A stretch of 64,000 nucleotides of DNA, taken from Cupriavidus gilardii. GTDB taxonomy: Bacteria; Pseudomonadota; Gammaproteobacteria; Burkholderiales; Burkholderiaceae. The notes under the pieces are model-generated. The model ran no database searches. It was not told where the DNA came from and saw only the letters and a program-made list of their open reading frames with translations. The DNA lies in NCBI RefSeq assembly GCF_013314895.1, contig NZ_JABTYE010000004.1, forward strand, positions 186,001-250,000, written 5' to 3'. A program made the translations under genes and the position numbers. Shown one piece after another: positions 8,088 to 16,527 of this stretch; the first letter of the stretch is position 1; each line of letters opens with the position of its first letter.

Positions 8088-9425
8088 ATGGCCAAGTCAG
8101 CTGCCGTCGGATCGTTGCACCGCCGATTGAGCCTTTCTCTGGGCGGTCTTGCGCTCCTTGTGGGCTTTCTTGGGGCGTTCGGCGCGTGGATCGTCGTCCA
8201 TCAGGTGGCCAGCGAGTTCAACGAGGACTTGCGGCAGGCTGCCGCCGCCATTCGCGCGGCACCGCCCGGCATGCCGGCGCCGTCCCACGGCAAGGCTGCG
8301 CCGGCGCCTCCGCCTGTGCTGGTGCAGACCTGGGGGCCCGAAGACGGCGTCCGCCCGGGACACACCAACGCGCCGTGGGTCATGCTTCCACGGGCTCCGC
8401 TGGGCTTTTCCGACGTGGAAGCGCACGGCACCGTCTGGGACGTGTTTGCGCTGCAGGCCGGCGATGCCTACGTGCAGATCGCGCAGCCGCGATCGGTTCG
8501 CCAGGCCAATGCGTGGCGGGTGGCGACATGGGCGGCGATACCGGTCATCGTGCTGTTGCCGGTGCTGGTGTGGGCGATCCGAGTCGGCGTCAGGGAGGCG
8601 CTGCGGCCATTGAGCGTCATTGGCGAGCGCGTGGCCCAGGCCGACCTCAATCATCTGGAGCCGGTGGATACCAGCACCGCGCCCGAGGAACTGCGACCCT
8701 TTCTCGAATCGGTCAACCGGATGATGGTCCGGCTGTCCGGATTGATCGATACGGAGCGCACCTTTATCGCGAACGCCGCGCATGAACTGCGTTCGCCGCT
8801 GACCGCCCTTCAACTGCAGGTGGAGAATCTGGTCCATGCGCCGCGCGACAATGTCGACGAGCAGCTGGAAGAGCTGCGCCGCGGCATCCGGCGCACCGGG
8901 GCTCTGATCACCAGGTTGCTCGAACTGGCCCGCGCGGAAATCGGCACGCCCGGCGCCCCGGACAATGTGGCGGTGGGCGATGTCGTCACCGATGTCGTGA
9001 CCGACTTGCTGCCGCTCGCCGTCGATCGAGGCGTCGACCTGGGTGTGGAGAGGCTCGACAACGTGCAGCTCGCCGCTGCCGAGACGGATCTGCGCATGCT
9101 GATCAAGAACCTGGTGGACAATGCCATCCGCTATGGAGGCCGGGGAGGGCGGGTGGACCTGAGCGTGCGCCGCGACGGCGGCGATGTCGTGATCGAAGTG
9201 GCCGACACCGGGCCGGGCATTCCCGAGGCCGCCCGGGCGCGGGTGTTCGAGCGCTTCTATCGCGGCGGCGCGACCGACGAAGAGGGCAGCGGCCTGGGGC
9301 TCGCCATCGTGCAGACGATTGCGGGCAACCTTGGCGGTCGCATCGATTTGAAGGGACGCGCAGATGGCCGAACGGGGCTCGTGGCGAAGGTGGTATTGCC
9401 GCTGCGGACCCGCACTGCCGCATGA
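8088..9425 (+). CDS. sensor histidine kinase (QseC/TctE-like), no adjacent response regulator
   Basis: A 445-residue membrane kinase. Segments: transmembrane helix at about 16-38, a ~100-residue periplasmic region, a second helix at about 148-165, HAMP-like linker, HisKA with the phosphoacceptor His232 in AHELRSPLTAL, and HATPase_c with N box LVDNAIRYGG, G1 box VADTGPGIPE, F box FERFYRGG and G2 box GSGLGLAI. ATG 8088 has GGAG seven bases upstream, and the upstream continuation of the frame looks random. Family members normally follow a response-regulator gene, but here only the divergent AraC/VOC pair lies upstream and a TetR gene downstream. Confidence 0.88.
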   Translation: MAKSAAVGSLHRRLSLSLGGLALLVGFLGAFGAWIVVHQVASEFNEDLRQAAAAIRAAPPGMPAPSHGKAAPAPPPVLVQTWGPEDGVRPGHTNAPWVMLPRAPLGFSDVEAHGTVWDVFALQAGDAYVQIAQPRSVRQANAWRVATWAAIPVIVLLPVLVWAIRVGVREALRPLSVIGERVAQADLNHLEPVDTSTAPEELRPFLESVNRMMVRLSGLIDTERTFIANAAHELRSPLTALQLQVENLVHAPRDNVDEQLEELRRGIRRTGALITRLLELARAEIGTPGAPDNVAVGDVVTDVVTDLLPLAVDRGVDLGVERLDNVQLAAAETDLRMLIKNLVDNAIRYGGRGGRVDLSVRRDGGDVVIEVADTGPGIPEAARARVFERFYRGGATDEEGSGLGLAIVQTIAGNLGGRIDLKGRADGRTGLVAKVVLPLRTRTAA

Positions 9426-9537
9426 CGATGCGCGGCCGCTTCCACCTGAGCTCGTTCGTACCGGAAGGCCAGCCTTTCTCGGAACGGCTGTGCGATAAGG
9501 TGCGGCACGCCGGAATGGCGCGGAGAAGATCGCCGCG

Positions 9538-10125
9538 CTATGCCGGCAGAAGGCCAGCGTTTCGATAGCCTTCGATCAACGCGTCATAGACCAAGATATC
9601 GGCGCGGCTTCTCGCAATCAGCTGAGCGCCCGCGATGGCCGCGAAGATCGCACGAGCTCGCAGTTCGCTTTCTTCGGAAGTCACCACGCCGGCGTCGACG
9701 AGAACCTTGCTCAGCCACGCGATATTGACGTCGGCAAAGGCTTTGACCTCCGTCTTCACCACGTCGGGAAGATCGTCCGATTCGGCGGCCATGAAGCTGC
9801 ACAGGCAAATGCGATTGCCACGCTCGAGCGCCTTGCGAAACAGTTGGGGATAGCGATGCAGGCATTGAAACGGATCCTGCGAATCGGCTAGCAAGGCATC
9901 CAGAACGGTCGCTGTGTCCTGCCAATAACGCCTCGCTACCGCCGCGCCAAGATCCGCCTTGCTATCGAAGTGGTGGTAAATGCTGGCGGCCTTGATGCCG
10001 ACCGCTGCCGCCAGATCGCGGAAATTCAGGCCGCTGTAGCCGTGCGCCTGCGCAATGCCGGTGGCGGCCGCCAGGATTCGCTCCCTGGAGCCGGGCGTCT
10101 GGCTTTCGCTCTCGTCTTTTGTCAT
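9538..10125 (-). CDS. TetR/AcrR family transcriptional regulator
   Basis: A 195-residue repressor-type protein. The N-terminal helix-turn-helix domain is clear (RILAAATGIAQAHGYSGLNF, AVGIKAASIYHHFDSKADL), followed by a C-terminal ligand-binding domain containing the TetR_C-like RICLCSFMAAE segment. The upstream continuation to 10320 runs through the divergent promoter region and is not like the family, so ATG 10125 is chosen. It is transcribed divergently from a glutathione transferase gene, and a palindrome lies between the two. Confidence 0.88.
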   Translation of the reverse strand: MTKDESESQTPGSRERILAAATGIAQAHGYSGLNFRDLAAAVGIKAASIYHHFDSKADLGAAVARRYWQDTATVLDALLADSQDPFQCLHRYPQLFRKALERGNRICLCSFMAAESDDLPDVVKTEVKAFADVNIAWLSKVLVDAGVVTSEESELRARAIFAAIAGAQLIARSRADILVYDALIEGYRNAGLLPA

Positions 10126-10165
10126 GGCTTCGGCCTCTATCCACGGAACCCACGGAAATCGCGTC

Positions 10166-10214
10166 TTGACGCTCCCGATTATACGCTCTATGGTTAACCT
10201 AACGATTGTTAGGT
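10166..10214 (+). promoter_or_regulatory. promoter with overlapping TetR-type operator palindrome
   Basis: An inverted repeat ACCTAAC-GATT-GTTAGGT spans 10197-10214 with perfect 7-base arms. A plausible rightward sigma-70 promoter has TTGACG at 10166-10171 and TATGGT at 10189-10194, with a 17-base spacer, so the operator begins just after the -10 box. The palindrome sits between a tetR gene and a divergent glutathione transferase gene, which is the usual place for a TetR operator. Binding by this regulator is inferred. Confidence 0.6.
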
Positions 10215-10327
10215 AGACAGATGCGCCAATGTGGTTCGACCCTCCGATCGGACCGTCCAATCCACCGTGGAGATATGAAATAGTGCCTTCCCATATCGGC
10301 AGTCCCGACGCCGTCGACATGCCCGCG

Positions 10328-10987
10328 ATGAAGATCCATGACTTTCCGACAGGGCCGTATCCGACGCGGGTCCGAATCGCCCTGGCTGAAAAAAGCCTTC
10401 AATCGCGCGTGGAATTCGTGATGGTGGATCTATATAAGGGCGAGCACAAAAAGCCCGAATTCATTGCCAGCAAGAACTACTCGGGCACGTTGCCGGTGCT
10501 CGAACTCGACGACGGCACCTGCATTGCCGAATGCACCGCCATCACCGAATACCTGGACGCCCTCGATGGCGACCCCATACTGACGGGCAGGACCCCGCGT
10601 GAAAAGGGCGTAATCCACATGATGAACAAGCGCGCCGAATTGGAACTGCTCGACGCGATCAGTCTCTATTTCCATCACGGCACGCCCGGCCTGGGAGCGG
10701 ATGTCGAAATCTATCAAAACGCGGAATGGGGCTTGCGCCAGCGCGACAAAGCACTGAAGGGCATGCATTACTTCGACTCGGTGTTGAAGGGACAGCCCTA
10801 TGTTGCCGGCGAGGCATTCTCGATGGCCGATATCGCGGTGATCGGCGGTTTGATCTTTGCCGCGATCGTCAAGCTGCCGGTGCCTGGCGAGTGCGAGGCC
10901 CTTCGGGCCTGGTACGCAAGAATGCTGCAGCGCCCGAGTGTAAGAAACCAGCCGGCGTTCGCCGCCCTGTCCCCCGCGTCGGCTTGA
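10328..10987 (+). CDS. glutathione S-transferase family protein
   Basis: A 219-residue protein with an N-terminal thioredoxin-like domain (MKIHDFPTGPYPTRVRIALAEKSL; later SGTLPVLELDDGTCIAECTAITEYLD with the cis-Pro and E-C/S-x-A glutathione-binding elements) and an all-helical C-terminal domain containing AGEAFSMADIAVIGGL. ATG 10319 would add three residues; neither start has a strong ribosome site. It is divergent from the TetR gene and probably repressed by it, as seen with electrophile-responsive pairs. The substrate is unknown. Confidence 0.85.
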   Translation: MKIHDFPTGPYPTRVRIALAEKSLQSRVEFVMVDLYKGEHKKPEFIASKNYSGTLPVLELDDGTCIAECTAITEYLDALDGDPILTGRTPREKGVIHMMNKRAELELLDAISLYFHHGTPGLGADVEIYQNAEWGLRQRDKALKGMHYFDSVLKGQPYVAGEAFSMADIAVIGGLIFAAIVKLPVPGECEALRAWYARMLQRPSVRNQPAFAALSPASA

Positions 10988-11164
10988 ATATCGCCTCCAT
11001 GGCGGCGGGGGCGTTGCGCTCGCACCTGCCGCGAGAGTGTGCGACAGTGGCGGAGCCCGACAACGGCATCCGTTTCATCCGATAGATCCGGTTCTGCAAT
11101 GTGGACGGCTGGCGTTGTATGCGCGGCATTGAATGGCAGATTCCAACGCTCCAGGAGACACGAC

Positions 11165-11656
11165 ATGCTGAGCAAGAACACGATCTGTTTGTGGTACGAC
11201 AAGGACGCGCTCGACGCCGCCACCTTCTATGCGGAAACATTTCCCGACAGCGCGGTCGGCGCCATCCATCACGCCCCCGGCGACTATCCGACCGGCAAGC
11301 AGGGCGATGTCCTGATGGTCGAGTTCACCGTCATCGGCATTCCTTGCCTCGGGCTGAACGGCGGCCCGGACGTCAAACACAACGAGGCATTCTCGTTTCT
11401 GATCTCCACGGACGACCAGGCGGAAACCGACCGCTTGTGGAATGCGATCGTCGGCAATGGCGGACAGGAAGTCGAATGCGGCTGGTGCCGGGACCGATGG
11501 GGAGTGTCATGGCAGATCAGCCCGCGTGCGCTGACCGACGCGGTAACCGGGCCCGACCGCGCGGCGGCCAAGCGCGTATTCGACGCGATGATGTCCATGA
11601 AGAAGATCGACATCGCGGCGATCGAAGCGGCACGGCTCGGCGGCCACAACGCTTGA
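11165..11656 (+). CDS. VOC family protein, PhnB-like
   Basis: A 163-residue member of the PhnB-like branch of the vicinal-oxygen-chelate fold, often mislabelled 3-demethylubiquinone methyltransferase. The pattern ICLWYDKDALDAATFYAETF, the GDVLMVEFTVIGIPCLGLNG block, NEAFSFLISTDDQAETDRLW and the ending CGWCRDRWGVSWQISPRAL are characteristic. AGGAG sits nine bases upstream of ATG 11165. The stop overlaps the start of the lipid-kinase-like gene, suggesting a three-gene operon. Confidence 0.88.
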   Translation: MLSKNTICLWYDKDALDAATFYAETFPDSAVGAIHHAPGDYPTGKQGDVLMVEFTVIGIPCLGLNGGPDVKHNEAFSFLISTDDQAETDRLWNAIVGNGGQEVECGWCRDRWGVSWQISPRALTDAVTGPDRAAAKRVFDAMMSMKKIDIAAIEAARLGGHNA

Positions 11657-12690
11657 TGTTGACGGTGCCGCCCTCCGGCTGCAATTCCGCCTGTACTGAC
11701 CTTGTGACGATGCCGAACCCAGCCGCTGCCCCGCACGCCGAATCCGTTGCCCCCCTGTCCGGCAACGAACCGCTCTTCATCGTGTTCAACGGCGGCTCCG
11801 GCAATGACGACGCGGCCGAGACCCGTAACAGGATGGAGGCACGACTGAGCGAGGCAGGGCGCGCCTATACCATCTTCGCGGTGGACCGGCCCGGACAATT
11901 GCCGCAGATCGCCGAGATGGCCGTCGAACGCGCAAGACAGGCCAATGGCGTCGTGGTGGCAGCGGGCGGCGACGGTACCTTGAACGCCGTTGCCGCTGCC
12001 GTTTTGCCGACGGGGCTGCCTTTCGGCATTCTGCCGCGCGGCACCTTCAATTACTTCGGCCGGACCTACGGCATCTCGCGGGAAACCGAAGAGGCGGTGG
12101 CGAGCCTGCTCGATGCCCGCATCGAACCGGTGCAAGTGGGCCTGCTGGATGGGCGGCCATTTCTGGTCAATGCCAGCCTGGGGCTGTACCCACAACTGCT
12201 GGAAGACCGCGAGGTTTACAAAAAGATGCTCGGCCGGCGGCGCTGGGTGGCGCTGCTGTCGGCGCTGATCACGCTGGCTCGCGCACCGGCGCAGCTGACG
12301 CTCGAGCTGCTGTCCCACGGCCAACAGCAGGTACTCCGTACACCGACGCTCGTGGTGGGCAATAACAGCTTGCAGCTGGAGCAGATCGGCATACCCGAAG
12401 TCGCCCATCTGGAAGACAACCGTCTGGTCGCAATGATCGCGAAGCCGGTCGGCACGCTCGCGCTGTATGGTTTGCTGTTGATGGGGGCGATCGGCCGGCT
12501 TGGCGATACCTCCCGAGTCATCAGCTTCAGCTTCGAAACGCTGACGGTGCGCGTTCGCGGACGCCGGCGCATCAAGGTGGCGATGGATGGCGAGATTCAC
12601 TGGGCCCGCACGCCTCTGCACTTTGCTGTCTCGCCAAAGCGTTTGCAGCTGCTGATTCCACGAGACAAGAGCCGGTTGGACCGTTCATGA
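11656..12690 (+). CDS. diacylglycerol/lipid kinase family protein (YegS/LCB5-like)
   Basis: A protein of up to 344 residues with the diacylglycerol kinase catalytic signature: nucleotide-binding VVAAGGDGTLNAVAAAVL and the lipid-kinase block LPFGILPRGTFNYFGRTYGI, preceded by the P-loop-like LFIVFNGGSGND. Enzymes with this fold phosphorylate diacylglycerol, sphingoid bases or related lipids. ATG 11656 overlaps the previous stop (TGATG); ATG 11710 would drop 18 residues that are not conserved-looking and is equally possible. The stop overlaps the metallophosphoesterase start (ATGA at 12687). Confidence 0.85.
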   Translation: MLTVPPSGCNSACTDLVTMPNPAAAPHAESVAPLSGNEPLFIVFNGGSGNDDAAETRNRMEARLSEAGRAYTIFAVDRPGQLPQIAEMAVERARQANGVVVAAGGDGTLNAVAAAVLPTGLPFGILPRGTFNYFGRTYGISRETEEAVASLLDARIEPVQVGLLDGRPFLVNASLGLYPQLLEDREVYKKMLGRRRWVALLSALITLARAPAQLTLELLSHGQQQVLRTPTLVVGNNSLQLEQIGIPEVAHLEDNRLVAMIAKPVGTLALYGLLLMGAIGRLGDTSRVISFSFETLTVRVRGRRRIKVAMDGEIHWARTPLHFAVSPKRLQLLIPRDKSRLDRS

Positions 12691-13490
12691 GAGTAAGCCG
12701 CGTCTTGCACCTGTCCGATACGCATTTTGGTACCGAGGTAGAGCCAGTCGTCGATGCCGTCCTGGAGTTGGCGCGCAGCTTGATGCCGGATGTCGTCGTT
12801 CTCTCGGGCGATATTACCCAGCGAGCGAGAAGCGGACAATTTGCCGCGGCACGAGCGTTTCTCTCGAGGCTTGGGCTGCCGACGCTGGCGATACCGGGCA
12901 ATCACGATATTCCGCTGTTCAATGTCGCGGCCCGGATCTTGAATCCGTATGGCGGCTATCGTCGCGCGATCGGTATGGCGCTCGAGCCGGTCTTCAGCAA
13001 TGACCGTGTCCTTGCCATCGGCGTGAACACCACCAGGCCGTCGCGGCACAAGAACGGGGAAGTGTCGCGCGAGCAGATCGATCGCGTCTGCGCGCAGCTG
13101 CGTCAGGCCCATCCGCACCAGCTGCGTATCGTCGTGGTGCATCAACCGGTGCGCGCCGTCGTCGAGTCGGATACGAGGAATCTGTTGATCGGGCGTGAAT
13201 CGGCCGTCCCGGCGTGGGTCGATGCCGGCATGGATATCGTGCTGGGCGGACATATCCACCTTCCGTATGTCGCGCCGCTGCCGACCCGCTCGGCGCGTCG
13301 CGCCTGGGCGGTGCAGGCCGGCACCGCGGTCTCGCACCGGGTGCGCGGCTCCATTCCGAATTCCGTCAATGTCATCGAACACCACGCCGAAGACGGGCAC
13401 GTCAGCTGTCGCGTTCAGCGCTGGGATTACGACGCGGGCGGCAAGGCCTTCGCCGTCGTGGACAACGCGGTTCTCGAACTGAGCCGATAG
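12687..13490 (+). CDS. metallophosphoesterase
   Basis: A 267-residue calcineurin-like phosphoesterase with every metal-ligand motif visible: D11-T-H13, G41-D42, GNHD at 71-74, the histidine in VVHQP and the closing GHIH. It lies in an overlapping operon after a lipid kinase, so it may dephosphorylate or hydrolyse a lipid-derived phosphate; that is inference from neighbours. It ends 57 bases before a convergent Bug-receptor gene. Confidence 0.88.
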   Translation: MRVSRVLHLSDTHFGTEVEPVVDAVLELARSLMPDVVVLSGDITQRARSGQFAAARAFLSRLGLPTLAIPGNHDIPLFNVAARILNPYGGYRRAIGMALEPVFSNDRVLAIGVNTTRPSRHKNGEVSREQIDRVCAQLRQAHPHQLRIVVVHQPVRAVVESDTRNLLIGRESAVPAWVDAGMDIVLGGHIHLPYVAPLPTRSARRAWAVQAGTAVSHRVRGSIPNSVNVIEHHAEDGHVSCRVQRWDYDAGGKAFAVVDNAVLELSR

Positions 13491-13547
13491 CGAGCCGGCG
13501 TCGGCGTCGGCAAAAAGAGCGGGGCAGCCTTTCGCCGTTCCTTGCGG

Positions 13548-14525
13548 TCAATCCGCCTGAATTCCGGCTTCTTTCACAACCTTTCCCCACTTGGCGAGGT
13601 CGGATTTGATCAGCGCCGCATACTGCTGCGGCGTGCCGCCTTGAATCTCGATCCCGGCCGCCTCCAGTTTGGCGCGCACCTCCGGCTGTTTCAGGATGGC
13701 GTTGATCTCGGTGTTCAACTTGACAACGACTTCCTTCGGCGTGCCGGCCGGCGCCAGAAAACCCCCGTTGGTGTTCGCGTCATAGCCATTCAGCCCTTGC
13801 TCCTGCGCGGTTGGCACCTGGGGCAGGGCCTTGGAGCGGGTCTTTGACGATACAGCCACGGCGCGCACATTGCCCGACGCGGCCTGTTCCTTGATGGCGC
13901 TGACCGTATCGATGTAGAGCGCGGTGCGGCCGGCAATCAGGTCGGGATGCGCGGCGGAAGACCCCTTGTAAGGCACCAGCATCATCGGCGCTCCGCTGAC
14001 CATGCGGAACATCTCCGCGGCCATTTCCTGCGCGCTGCCGCGGCCCGAGGTTGCAACCTTCGCCTCGTCCGGATGGCTCTTCATCCAGCCGACCAGCTCG
14101 GGCAGGGTCTTGACCGGCAGCTTCGGGTAGATCGCAAACACCAGCGGAATCTCGTGCGTATAGACGATCGGCTCGAAGCTCTTTTCCGGATCCCAACCGA
14201 GATTCTTGAACAGGTATTTGTTGATGTTGTGGCTGCCGCCGACAATGCCGATCGTATAGCCGTCGGGCTTGGCATTCGCCAGCACCGCGGTGCCCAGGTT
14301 GTTGGATGCGCCGGGGCGGTTCTCGACGATAAACGGCTGCCCGAGCCTGACGGACAGCTTCTCGCCAACAACACGGGCGATCAGGTCGATGCCGCCGCCG
14401 GCTGGCGCGGGAACGATGATCGTGACCGGCCGGGCAGGGTAGTTTTGCGCGGCGGCCGGGCCCGTGCCGATCAGCAGGGCAGCGGGGACGGCAAGGGTGG
14501 CGTTGAGCAGCGTGGCGAATCGCAT
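13548..14525 (-). CDS. Bug family tripartite tricarboxylate transporter receptor
   Basis: A 325-residue periplasmic receptor. The signal peptide ends at GPAAAQNYPARPVTIIVPA, and the Bug blocks are present: PAGGGIDLIARVVGEKL, VENRPGASNNLGTAVLANAKPDGYT, an MLVPYKGSSAAHPDLIAG segment and VPTAQEQGLNGYDA. GGAG lies six bases before the ATG. It is the last gene of an operon with a hydroxyacid dehydrogenase and an SDR and has no membrane subunits nearby, so it is an orphan receptor that would need a TctAB pair elsewhere. An organic acid ligand is likely. Confidence 0.88.
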   Translation of the reverse strand: MRFATLLNATLAVPAALLIGTGPAAAQNYPARPVTIIVPAPAGGGIDLIARVVGEKLSVRLGQPFIVENRPGASNNLGTAVLANAKPDGYTIGIVGGSHNINKYLFKNLGWDPEKSFEPIVYTHEIPLVFAIYPKLPVKTLPELVGWMKSHPDEAKVATSGRGSAQEMAAEMFRMVSGAPMMLVPYKGSSAAHPDLIAGRTALYIDTVSAIKEQAASGNVRAVAVSSKTRSKALPQVPTAQEQGLNGYDANTNGGFLAPAGTPKEVVVKLNTEINAILKQPEVRAKLEAAGIEIQGGTPQQYAALIKSDLAKWGKVVKEAGIQAD

Positions 14526-14546
14526 CGTTGTCTCCTTCGTGTTTCT

Positions 14547-14578
14547 GGTTTTCCGGTTTTCCGGTTTTCTGGTCTTCC
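14547..14578. repeat. four tandem 8-base units, GGTTTTCC
   Basis: Four head-to-tail copies of GGTTTTCC (units 1-2 exact, unit 3 with T for the last C, unit 4 with C for one T) lie about 20 bases upstream of the Bug receptor start, in the 110-base gap after the SDR gene. Slippage there would change leader length or RBS-upstream sequence. The units are adjacent with no spacers, so this is not a CRISPR array. Confidence 0.8.
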
Positions 14579-14635
14579 AACCGACTGGCGCCGACCCTGG
14601 CCGGCGTCCGGCAAGGCGCCGACGGGACAAGGCCG

Positions 14636-15394
14636 TCAGCCGCGCCCCACGAACGGCATGTTGGTCGCCATCACGGTCATGTTCAGCACGTTGGTGTCCA
14701 GCGGCAGCGATGCCATGTGGCGGACGGCGTCGGCCACATGGCGCGCCTCCATCATCGGTTCGGGCGCGACGGTACCGTTGGCCTGCAGTACACCGCGGGT
14801 CATCCGTTCCGAGAGCTCTGTCAATGCATTGCCGATGTCGATCTGGCCGGCGGCGATGTGGAAGGCGCGGCCATCGAGCGCCAGCGCCTTGGTCAGCCCG
14901 GTGATGGCGTGCTTGCTGGCGGTGTAGGGCGCGGTAAAAGGGCGCGGCGTGTGGGCCGAAATGGAGCCGTTGTTGATGATGCGGCCGCCCTGCGGCGACT
15001 GGCGGCGCATCAGGCCAAACGCCGCCCGCGCGCACAGGTAGGCGCCGTTGAGGTTCGTATTGATGACGTCGAACCAGGCTTGCAGCGGCAGTTCGTCCAT
15101 CGGCACCGCCGGCGCATTGATGCCGGCATTGTTGAACAGCAGATCAAGCCGGCCAAACTCGCGCTCGATCGCGTCGAACAGCGCCTGCACGCTGTGGGGA
15201 TCCGTCACGTCGGCGGGCATCGCGACGGCGTGACGGTCGCACGCCGCGGCTTCGGCCGCCAGCGCCTGCAGGGGTTCCGCGCGGCGCCCGGCCAGCACCA
15301 CGGTCCAGCCGTCTTCGAGCAGCGCGAGCGCGGACAAGCGGCCGACGCCGCTGCCCGCGCCGGTGACAAGCGCGATTTTCGATATGGGGTTCAA
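14636..15394 (-). CDS. short-chain dehydrogenase/reductase, TTG start
   Basis: A 252-residue Rossmann-fold oxidoreductase: nucleotide site TGAGSGVG (11-18), NNAG (88-91), catalytic Ser144, and Tyr157-x3-Lys161 in YTASKHA. The frame extends upstream to 15454, but TTG 15394 has GGAGGAG six bases before it and gives a normal N terminus, whereas upstream residues do not. The gene lies between a D-2-hydroxyacid dehydrogenase and a Bug receptor on the same strand. The natural substrate is unknown; a hydroxy- or keto-acid is a reasonable guess. Confidence 0.85.
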   Translation of the reverse strand: MNPISKIALVTGAGSGVGRLSALALLEDGWTVVLAGRRAEPLQALAAEAAACDRHAVAMPADVTDPHSVQALFDAIEREFGRLDLLFNNAGINAPAVPMDELPLQAWFDVINTNLNGAYLCARAAFGLMRRQSPQGGRIINNGSISAHTPRPFTAPYTASKHAITGLTKALALDGRAFHIAAGQIDIGNALTELSERMTRGVLQANGTVAPEPMMEARHVADAVRHMASLPLDTNVLNMTVMATNMPFVGRG

Positions 15395-15456
15395 GTTGGT
15401 CTCCTCCAGCGTGTCGTTGTGAAAGGGGAAGTGTCGAGCGGCGGATGACCGCACAG

Positions 15457-16410
15457 TCAGGTGGTCAGACTCATCTCAGGCCGCTTGCCCGCCAGCGCCT
15501 GCGCCACGCTGTCGAGCACCATCCGCGCCATCGCCGCGCGGGTTTCCCAGGTCGCGCTGGCGCGGTGAGCCTGAAGCGTCGTGCGGTCCGACTGCCGCAG
15601 CGTCACAGGCACGCGCGGCTCGTCGACGAACACGTCCAGTCCCGCGCCCGCGATGCTGCCATTGGCAATCGCCGCCTCGAGATCGGGCTCATTGACCAGC
15701 CGGCCGCGCGCGACATTGACCAGAAAGCCACGCGGCCCGAGGGCGTCCAGCACCGCCGCATCGACGATGCCTTCGGCCTTGTCCGCCGCCGCGCACAGCA
15801 CCAGCGCATCGCTGACGCGCGCCAGGTCGACCAGATTCGGGATGAACTCGTAGGGCAGGTCGCTCATCGGCGCGAGGTCGATATAGCGGATCGGGCAGCC
15901 GAACGCCGCCGCCCGAATCGCCACGGCACGACCGACGCGGCCCATGCCCACGATACCGACCCGCATTCCGCTGAAGCGGCGCGCCAGCGGAATGGCGCTC
16001 GGTTGCGGGTGCAATTCCCACTGGCCGTCGCGCACGAAGCGATCGCCCGCGCAGATATTCCGGCACGAAGCGATCAGCAGACCGATCGCCAGATCGGCGA
16101 CGTCTTCGGTCAGCGCACCGAGCGTGGCGGTGACCGGCAGGCCGCGACTGCGGCAATAGGCGAGATCGACCGCATCGGTTCCCACGCCGTTGATCGCCAC
16201 GACTTTCAACGCCGGCAATTGCTCCAGCATCGCCCGGGAAATGCCCGTATGGCCGCCGGTGATCACCGCCTCGATGGACGATCCGCGTTCGCGCAGCCAT
16301 GCGGCCGGGTCCTCGATCTCGAACAACTTGTGGACCTCGTAGAGCGCGGCGAGCTCTTCGTTGGCGGCCGGAATCAGGATGGGGTTGAGTTGCAGAATGT
16401 TGGGCTTCAT
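15457..16410 (-). CDS. D-2-hydroxyacid dehydrogenase (glyoxylate/hydroxypyruvate reductase-like)
   Basis: A 317-residue NAD(P)-dependent dehydrogenase. The first domain has [14 protein letters not shown]; the nucleotide domain has [17 protein letters not shown]; the catalytic Arg lies in [13 protein letters not shown], the Glu in the FVDEPRVP region and the His in LQAHRASAT. Enzymes of this branch interconvert 2-hydroxy and 2-oxo acids. It is the first gene of a leftward operon (this gene, SDR, Bug receptor), consistent with uptake and oxidation of a hydroxy acid. A divergent HTH-citrate synthase gene starts 118 bases away. Confidence 0.88.
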   Translation of the reverse strand: MKPNILQLNPILIPAANEELAALYEVHKLFEIEDPAAWLRERGSSIEAVITGGHTGISRAMLEQLPALKVVAINGVGTDAVDLAYCRSRGLPVTATLGALTEDVADLAIGLLIASCRNICAGDRFVRDGQWELHPQPSAIPLARRFSGMRVGIVGMGRVGRAVAIRAAAFGCPIRYIDLAPMSDLPYEFIPNLVDLARVSDALVLCAAADKAEGIVDAAVLDALGPRGFLVNVARGRLVNEPDLEAAIANGSIAGAGLDVFVDEPRVPVTLRQSDRTTLQAHRASATWETRAAMARMVLDSVAQALAGKRPEMSLTT

Positions 16411-16426
16411 GGCTTTCCGAGGGAAC

Positions 16427-16505
16427 GTTGCACAGGCTGTTGCACAGGCGCTTGCATCGTATAAAGTGTTGATTCGCTATGCAATATTGATATATAAAAT
16501 CAACA
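16427..16505. promoter_or_regulatory. divergent promoter region with inverted and direct repeats
   Basis: An AT-rich stretch between the hydroxyacid dehydrogenase and HTH-citrate synthase genes. It contains GTTGCACAGGC twice (16427-16437, 16439-16449; period 12) and a wide inverted repeat TGTTGATT (16467-16474) / AATCAACA (16498-16505) with a 23-base spacer holding TATATAAA-like sequence. The symmetry suggests a dimeric regulator site covering both promoters. Which protein binds is unknown. Confidence 0.5.
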
Positions 16506-16527
16506 TAAAGTCAGCCAAACGGCAGCC

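Noticed and set aside
14547..14578. Possible CRISPR-like array
   Set aside because: Units are 8 bases, adjacent, with no spacers and no cas genes; it is a simple tandem repeat.
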